64,000 bases of DNA, from contig CM017572.1 of NCBI GenBank assembly GCA_007844125.1, positions 21,993,407-22,057,406 on the forward strand. Direction: 5' to 3'. The notes beneath the pieces are model-generated. The model was not told the DNA's origin. It saw only the letters and a program-made list of their open reading frames with translations, and did not search any database. This document shows, one piece after another, positions 58,035 through 64,000 of the stretch. Numbering within the stretch: the stretch's first letter is position 1; every line of letters starts with the position of its first letter. Source of the stretch: Sinonovacula constricta (lineage: Eukaryota; Mollusca; Bivalvia; Cardiida; Solecurtidae). The translations under genes and the position numbers were made by a program.

Positions 58035-58300
58035 TCCTCTGATGGGTTTATCCTCCTGCCAGTAATCTTTTATTTATCTGGAGACAATGCATCAGATATA
58101 GTGCTGCCTACACTGTGCAAAGCAAGCAATGAACATTAGGCATAATACGACACCCATACATATTATCTTAACAAAGGGCAAACCAGTCATGAACTATCCT
58201 AATATTAGCTGGAGACTTAGCAAAGAAGATATACAGTTTACTACTTTCATGAAAATTTGAAGTCCTGCTACCAGCACATAGTCAGTCAATGCTCTACAAG
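58035..58300 (-). mobile_element. SINE-A copy, old and degenerate
   Basis: 'gatgggtttatcctcctgcc' 'agtaatc', 'ggagacaatgcatcagatat' 'agtgctgcctacactgtgc', 'accagtcatgaactatcc' and 'gtcaatgctctac' follow the SINE-A order with heavy substitution. Confidence 0.75.
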
Positions 58301-58414
58301 TTAAACTTTCATAAACACAATGATGATAGCAGTCTTAGCAGTCATTACTTGATATGAATATTATTTTATTTTATTATATAATATATTATGTTATACTTAT
58401 ATAAATACAGGAGT

Positions 58415-58490
58415 GATTGATATATCGATACATATTTTTAAATATCGATATATCGATACACATTTCAAAATATTGATATATCGGCCGGAA
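58415..58490. other. Cluster of TATCGATA-type palindromes
   Basis: 'gatatatcgatacatat', 'aaatatcgatatatcgatac' and 'atattgatatatcgg' lie within 75 bases. They sit about 300 bp upstream of the hAT transposase remnant and may be its subterminal repeats. Confidence 0.6.
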
Positions 58491-58770
58491 AAAAATCGAA
58501 AGAAAAAAGTTTAAAAATTTGTTGAAATCAACATTTTTCGTCAACAGGAAGTCTACAGGATGTTGTATGAAATGGCGGGAACTGTTGTTAACGTAATACC
58601 ATTGATAACGATCAGAAATTCGGCATTTCACGAAAAAAAATCATCCAAGTGCTTAACATATCATTAACAATTTGACGATGTTGTTTTAAAGTTAGGAGAC
58701 AGTTGCAAGATCATGAATTTGTCAATTTGTAAAAGAAATCAACAAAATACTCTATTATTCTGTTAAAATT

Positions 58771-58999
58771 TGAAGATTTTGTATCCAACTGAGTGGTGGG
58801 ACGTGCTTCAAAAGGAGTTCCCTAGACTTTCCAAAATGGCCACCCACTATCTTCAAGTACCTGCAACTAGTGTGCCTTTAGAATGTGTGTTCTCTACAGC
58901 AGGAAACATCATTTCCAAAAAACACGATCATCGCTCACGACAGAAAACACGGACATGCTGGTGTTCTTATACCACAACTACCGTCAGCTGGCCTTATAA
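58771..58999 (+). pseudogene. hAT transposase C-terminal dimerisation region, frameshifted
   Basis: The frame reads PTEWWDVLQKEFPRLSKMA, then YLQVPATSVPLECVFSTAG and NIISKK. These are the WW, FP.L..MA..YL and PATSVP.E.VFSTAGN signatures of the hAT dimerisation domain. After NIISKK a one- or two-base indel near 58923 moves the reading to another frame, where a typical end (LVFLYHNYRQLAL) and a stop at 58997-58999 follow. Nothing upstream gives the DDE or zinc-finger parts. In functional hAT transposases the second residue after VPLE is Arg rather than Val with Cys before it. Inactive fragment. Confidence 0.85.
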
Positions 59000-60462
59000 G
59001 TTATAACTGGGTGAAGATTATTTATGACATGTGCTTAAGGGGTGTTGTTGTACATAATGGGAAAATGTTACTAAACAGTATTATACTATGCTTCACATAA
59101 ACATGACAATGTGAATGTCTTTACATTATAACACTATCATATAAGTTTATGACTTGATGTACATAACTGGGGACTTTTCACTTCTGAAGTTTATGAAAAT
59201 GTTTTTATTACTGTCTGTAGTTTGTTTATGTCAGTACATTTGTTAATCTGACTGTAATCGCTATAAAGTAAAAGTGTATATTAGTAAAGTGAGGAACACT
59301 TTCTGTTTATTTAATTAAATGTTAAAAACATAAGCATTTCGTTTTCATCTTTGAAAAAGTTATAAACAAACAAACAGGCAGTAATTAAATAAGAAATTAC
59401 AATTTCTCCCAATTCCTTTCGATGTGTCACAGCAAAATGAGTTATACACTCAACACCATGTGTTTATTTTATAACACAAACAATGGATATTTCTTATTTA
59501 TTTTTTTAAACATAGTCAAAGGAATATCAAACTTTGATGAAAGAATATTCTGTCATTGTATTTTATTACTGTCAGGACATTATAAATTCACTCAATCGAA
59601 TCACCCAAGCGGCAAAAGTAAAGGGACTGTCTATATGCAGATAGTCTTTCAAAATTCTATAAATGATTTCTAATTGCATAAATTGTCCTTTTACATTATT
59701 TACTACAAATAACTAATAAGATACATATAACTAAAACATCATTTAACCTAACCATGCTTATTATAAGTCAAATTGTTGATTTTTAAGACCATCATACAAA
59801 ACAAAAAATATATCTTACTATATTGATTATTACAAGTTTGACATACTTCAGATAGTCTGTACATAGACTATGCAAGAAAAGACAAGTTCTAACATGATTT
59901 ACCATTCTTGTGCCAAAAAGCTATCTATAATAATTAAGCATATTGTGTCAACTATTCAAGAAAACAACCTCTAACTTACAGATAAAGACAAAATTAAAGT
60001 ATATCTTGGCAATACATATCCTGAAAATTAATACCATGGCTTATTGTATTCCTAATAAAAATGGGAAATATGCCAAGCAGCTTCAACGTGACTTCAGAAA
60101 CTTCCCACTGCAAATGTGTTGACATTTGTTGGCTTGACTTGGCTTGACTTTACTGATGATGTATTTGATACAAGCGGCCAATTCATCACCATTAGTAGAT
60201 TGTACTGTTTATTAAAAAGAAAACTGCTACAAAGCAAGCAAATTAGGATACACTGCAATGCACGAAGTCATTAGACTGTCAGAAATTGCATTTTTGATCG
60301 GCGGGAAATTGGTCATCAATTAACGTCAACTGCCCTTGCTTTAACCAAAGCCCGTTGCTACAATAAATCATCATTTGCCGATTATTCTAACTTATAATTT
60401 CTCCTGAATAAACAAGAAAACACTTGATTGCATCAACATACTTTAGTAAACAACAAACATAC
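59000..60462. other. Unannotated sequence of intron 1
   Basis: AT-rich; no repeat, exon or element is supported. Short frames at 59422 lack splice context. Confidence 0.4.
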
Positions 60463-60487
60463 CTTCCAATTCCATGGTCGACGCCAT
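60463..60487 (-). CDS. Exon 1 (coding part) of the unrecognised minus-strand gene, with start codon
   Basis: On the minus strand 'cttcaaaATGGCG' gives a good start context (A at -3, G at +4). The exon reads MASTMELE plus one base and ends 'GGAAG|GTATGTTTG', a near-consensus donor (intron from 60462). It leaves phase 1, as required by exon 2 at 47870. A second in-frame ATG (codon 5) is an alternative start. Exons 1-5 sum to 940 bases, that is 313 codons plus one base. The 5' untranslated part extends right of 60487 and its start is unknown. Confidence 0.8.
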
Positions 60488-60506
60488 TTTGAAGCTTTCA
60501 GTGGTT

Positions 60507-60525
60507 GAATTGTGGGAAAGGTAGT
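60507..60525 (-). promoter_or_regulatory. Staf/ZNF143-like site upstream of the start codon
   Basis: The minus strand reads ACTACCTTTCCCACAATTC, which agrees at about 15 of 19 positions with the Staf/ZNF143 consensus ACTACAATTCCCAGAATGC known from metazoan promoters. It lies 20-38 bases upstream of the ATG. The overlapping plus-strand TGTGGGAA also fits the RBPJ/Su(H) consensus. No clear TATA box is near; 'atatataac' is about 145 bases upstream. Confidence 0.4.
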
Positions 60526-60539
60526 TACCATATGTAAGG

Positions 60540-62550
60540 GGCAAAACTCTTACATAATTTTAAAACAAAACGTACCACAGTTATTTCCCATGTTTAAACA
60601 GTTATTTGTCAATGCCAACTAGGTTATATATTTATCGAAATAGATCGAGATAATTTATGTTGTTCGGCTTAAAAGAATCGGAAATTAAAATTTGTCATTG
60701 TCAGCCGTAACAATGGGAGGTTATTGGGTTTGGGAGGATAGTAGGTTTTTGGTGGGTGGACAAAGCATCCGGCTGCAGTGGTATCAGAAAAGGTGGTTAC
60801 TAGATTTTAAAGTGTTCCAGCTGCGATATTTTCTGTTTTGAGGGGTGGTGTATTGGGGTTGGTAGGTGGGATAGGGTAGGGTCTAAAAGTGGTATCCAAC
60901 AGTTTGAGAGTTTGTGTGTGTGTGGGGGGGGGAGGGGGGGGGGGGGGCGGTGCGGATAATCTCAAATAATCAATTAATTCATTGCTAACTGAAGGTCCTG
61001 CAAAATTCATATTGATGTTTGCTGTGACAGACAGGTGTGGTTTTATTTTATAGAAAATACAGTGATGTCATTATTTTAAAGTGAATATGAAGGTATTTAA
61101 AGTTTTACACTGGAGACTGAAATCATAACGCGTACAACGATTTGTTGGACGTACGTAAAATAATACACCATTATTTAACAATATGGTACTTAAAAATAAG
61201 ATATTTCCCATTTCCGTTTTGAATAACAACCCTTAGACCATACACTAGATAATAGGTATTCTATTCAAGCCAGGAAAGGTCACTTGGACACCTTTGTGAT
61301 AAAATGATGCACTTTATAGCATTTATAAGAGAAGACTTTAGAGACCCACTTACATTGTAATTCTCCTATGACGTAGATTTTCATGTCAAATGTGTCAGAT
61401 TATAGACTTAGTTATAAGAAAGGTCATTAATTTTTGTCAACAAATTCTAAATTTGCTTTGCAAACAAACATTAACATCTAAGGTTATGTTCTCTTATAAA
61501 AAAATCATACACTTTTAACAGTTTGTCTATATTGTAGCAGGACTGGTTGTTTTTATGTTTGTGTTGGCTCACATTTTGTAAGGTATGAGTTATTAACATA
61601 GGAGAAAACACATGACGTAAGAACCAGTAAGTTTCAACAGTTTTAATGAACTAATATCTATCAATGGGTATTTTGTAGTTACACAGATTGTGACACACAG
61701 TAGAGCATATCAATTGTATACCTAAAACTAATAATGATCCATATCTAATGATCCATATCTATATATATTTGATTTTAGAGATACTGCATAAATTTAGGGT
61801 TTAATTTTGAATCCCCGGGCAAAATATAAAAATCCCTATGAAAGGCCTAAAGAGAGAGAGTGGCTCTAGCTCTGACAAAAGGTAAAAACTACCTTGTGAA
61901 TGTCCGTGAGGCAAAAGAGAGCCCAGAGAATGGATTTCTCTCCTTTATATACCCCTCTACAGTCAAATAGCATGAAAAACTCGTGCACAACAGGGACACA
62001 ACTCAAAGTATAATACTAAGTGGATAATAAAGTACCATATGTAAGACAGTAAATTTACATCATTGAATAAAGCAGGGCTATGTATAACCCAAGTGTCGAC
62101 TGGTCGCTTGCATATTATATCTGCTGATAAAGTTCTGCTTGAATGAACACTGGCTAGTGGTCAGTTATAATGCTATCAGCACGTATGATGGAATTGAAGT
62201 GCAAAACCATTTCTGCCACAATATGTGTATAGAAGTATAGAGAATTCGTTCTTATTTCAGGCATAAAACAATTTGGTGTTTTATTATAAAAATAGCATTT
62301 AAAACGAGCGTTGATTAGTCAATTCAAGCGACCTGACAGCATATTAGCAGAGGTACACGCCATATTCGTAATTTATAATAATTTAATTATGCGTATAAAA
62401 ATAATATGTCACGAAAATATAAAATTATGGCTTGAAATAACATCATTGAAAACAAAAATAATGAAAACTCAATACATATTGTACCAACTGTTATCAGCGA
62501 GCGTACTTTACCCAACCTGTCGTTGTTAATTAGTCATGTAAGATATTAAA
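60540..62550. other. Intergenic region between divergent genes
   Basis: Contains a solitary TTAA-MITE-type end ('aaaagtggtatccaacagtt' 'tg', 60884-60908) without a partner, a GT run, and a G-run (about 60922-60950). A GA patch lies near 61850. No coding frame is convincing. Confidence 0.5.
60905..60952 (+). other. GT/G-rich run with G-quadruplex potential
   Basis: 'gtttgtgtgtgtgtgggg' is followed by about 25 bases of almost pure G with single A and C breaks. It is just beyond the solitary MITE end. Confidence 0.8.
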
Positions 62551-62552
62551 AC

Positions 62553-62640
62553 ATTTTGATTGGTTAATGAATATCACGTGACGTCTAGAGACTTTTTGTG
62601 ACGTCGACGTCGTCAAGGGTTCTATTATAACAATAGACGC
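62553..62640 (+). promoter_or_regulatory. Promoter-like region: CCAAT, E-box and CRE-like motifs
   Basis: In order: inverted CCAAT ('gattggttaa', about 62557), 'tatcacgtgacgtc' with an E-box CACGTG overlapping a half-CRE TGACGTC (about 62572-62586), then 'tgtgacgtcgacgtcgtc' with TGACGTC/GACGTC repeats (about 62596-62615). These are concentrated within 60 bases, just ahead of the candidate first exon. They are the ATF/CREB and USF/Max types in known promoters; activity here is inferred. Confidence 0.55.
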
Positions 62641-62660
62641 TCACAGACTCGGGCGTCTCT

Positions 62661-62824
62661 ATGAAGATGGGTTGTTTCAACCACGTTCCGTCCTGGTGGA
62701 CGTCCAGGAAGCGCAAAAAGAAAGAAAACAATGAAAAGAAGGAAAAGAAGAAGAAAAAGACAAAAGAAAACAGAAGGAAAATGAAAAAGGTCGCCCAGGA
62801 CAGGAGAGCCCGTGGAACCAACGT
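62661..62824 (+). CDS. Candidate first exon of a divergent plus-strand gene, lysine-rich
   Basis: The ATG at 62661 opens 54 codons plus two bases to a consensus donor 'AACGT|GTGAGT' (intron from 62825). If unspliced, a TGA follows at 62826-62828, giving a 55-residue peptide. The protein starts MKMGCFNHVPSWWTSRKRK and continues with a long Lys/Glu/Arg-rich run ending RRARGTNV: highly basic, resembling nucleolar or chromatin-associated tails. A second ATG (codon 3) gives MGCF, but residue 6 is not Ser/Thr, so myristoylation is unlikely. GC content is higher than the surroundings and the promoter-like motifs directly precede it. No family is recognised. Confidence 0.55.
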
Positions 62825-62835
62825 GTGAGTGTCTA

Positions 62836-62836
62836 A

Positions 62837-62924
<88 letters not shown>

Positions 62925-62930
62925 TAATAA

Positions 62931-63001
<71 letters not shown>

Positions 63002-63003
63002 GA
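62836..63003. repeat. (AAT)n microsatellite, about 55 repeats
   Basis: 'aataataat' for about 165 bases with interruptions near 62924 and 62940. It begins about a dozen bases after the donor of the candidate exon. The minus-strand 149-codon frame (Tyr/Ile runs) is its translation. Confidence 0.95.
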
Positions 63004-63004
63004 T

Positions 63005-64000
63005 AATAACAGATAATAATAGAGGAATAGTCATGGAGCCAAATTGTATAGCGGAATAGTCATGGAGCCAAATTGTATAGAAGAATAGTCATTGAGCCAA
63101 AATTGTATAGAGGAATAGTCATGGAGCCAAAATTGTATAGAGGAATAGTCATGGAGCCAAAATTGTATAGAGGAATAGTCATGGAGCCAAATTGTATAGA
63201 GAAATAGTCATGGAGCCAAAATTGTATAGATAAATAGTCATGGAGCCAAATTGTATAGAGGAATAGTCATGGAGCCAAAATTGTATAGAGAAATAGTCAT
63301 GGAGCCAAATTGTATAGAGGAATAGTCATGGAGCCAAAATTGTATAGAGGAATAGTAATGGAGCCAAATTGTGTAGAGGAATAGTCATGAAGCCAAAATT
63401 GTATAGAGGAATAGTCATGGAGCCAAATTGTATAGAGGAATAGTCATGGAGCCAAAATTGTATAGAGGAATAGTCATGGAGCCAAATTGTATAGAGGAAT
63501 AGCCATGAAGCCAAAATTGTATAGAGGAATAGTCATGGAGCCAAAATTGTATAGAGGAATAGTCATGAAGCCAAAAATGTATAGAGGAATAGTCATGGAG
63601 CCAAAATTGTATAGAGGAATAGTCATGGGGCCAAAATTGTATAGAGGAATAATCATGGAGCCAAAATTGTATAGAGGAATAGTCATGGGGCCAAAATTGT
63701 ATAGAGGAATAGTCATGGAGCCAAAATTGTATAGAGGAATAGTCATGGAGCTAAAATTGTATAGAGGAATAGTCATGGATTCAAAATTGTATAGAGGAAT
63801 AATCATGGAGCCAAAATTGTATAGAGGAATAGTCATGGGGCCAAAATTGTATAGAGGAATAGTCATGGAGCCAAAATTGTATAGAGGAATAGTCATGGAG
63901 CCAAAATTGTATAGAGGAATAGTCATGGAGCCAAAATTTTATAGAGGAATAGTCATGGGGCCAAAATTGTATAGAGGAATAGTCATGGAGCCAAAATTGT
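63005..64000. repeat. 29/30-bp minisatellite, at least 32 copies, continuing past the window
   Basis: The unit is 'gaggaatagtcatggagcca' 'aaattgtata' (30 bases), with 29-base versions having one fewer A, interspersed on the left and rare on the right. On the right, where units are all 30 bases, a minus-strand frame (MTIPLYNFGS repeats) stays open; this is a length artefact. It follows the AAT run directly. Confidence 0.93.

Noticed and set aside
62585..63034. 149-codon minus-strand frame with Tyr and Ile runs
   Set aside because: It is the complement of the AAT microsatellite and of the Lys-rich plus-strand exon.

Overview
This is a non-coding-rich piece of an animal nuclear genome, most likely a bivalve mollusc (heterodont clam or mussel type). 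The evidence is AT-rich sequence, no long uninterrupted genes, GT-AG introns of several to more than ten kilobases, many tRNA-headed SINEs, non-LTR retrotransposon tails, TTAA- and TA-flanked MITEs, and a large number of minisatellites. The 'GACGGACGG' and 'TGACCTTGACC' dispersed repeats are typical, to my knowledge, of bivalve genomes. The species call is inference.

Genes. I can support one multi-exon gene on the minus strand. Its start codon is at 60487. Exons follow at 60463-60487, 47827-47870, 46703-46849, 31154-31247 and 17600-18229, all with GT-AG borders and with every splice phase matching the next. They give at least 313 residues. The gene continues leftward out of the window or through exons I cannot prove; one 17-base candidate is at 2055-2071. 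I do not recognise the protein: a short coiled-coil-like N-terminus is followed by a basic then Ser/Asp-rich, probably disordered, stretch. Most of 17.6-60.5 kb is therefore its introns. A second, divergent gene probably starts on the plus strand: a lysine-rich first exon at 62661-62824 follows a promoter-like stretch with CCAAT, E-box and CRE-like motifs, 2.2 kb from the first gene.

Mobile DNA. Four SINE families recur. SINE-A is about 290-320 bp with a tRNA-like head and an AAACCCAATAAACAAAC-type tail. SINE-B shares its 3' tail with a LINE. SINE-C has a tRNA-like head and TCCCA-type tail, and gives the familiar spurious 'QLVERRLADREVVGSNP' translation. SINE-D has a tRNA-like head of the 'TGGTCTAGTGGTTAAG' type. 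There are also two kinds of LINE 3' ends (CX2CX7-8HX4C motif), a hAT transposase C-terminus, a 786-bp TA-flanked pogo-like element, a TTAA-flanked MITE family and a MITE with long inverted ends. Several insertions are nested with exact target-site duplications.

Tandem repeats. About sixteen arrays (16 to ~145 bp units) fill roughly a quarter of the window. At least two grew out of dispersed elements: the 49-bp array at 28.69-30.98 kb lies inside a SINE-A and is made of its own internal segment, and the 53-bp array at 8.8-10.8 kb is built from a short dispersed repeat found elsewhere in the window. Several arrays have higher-order structure. The long open frames in this window are nearly all consequences of array periods divisible by three and are not genes. 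No bacterial-type system, CRISPR array, rRNA or functional tRNA gene was found.
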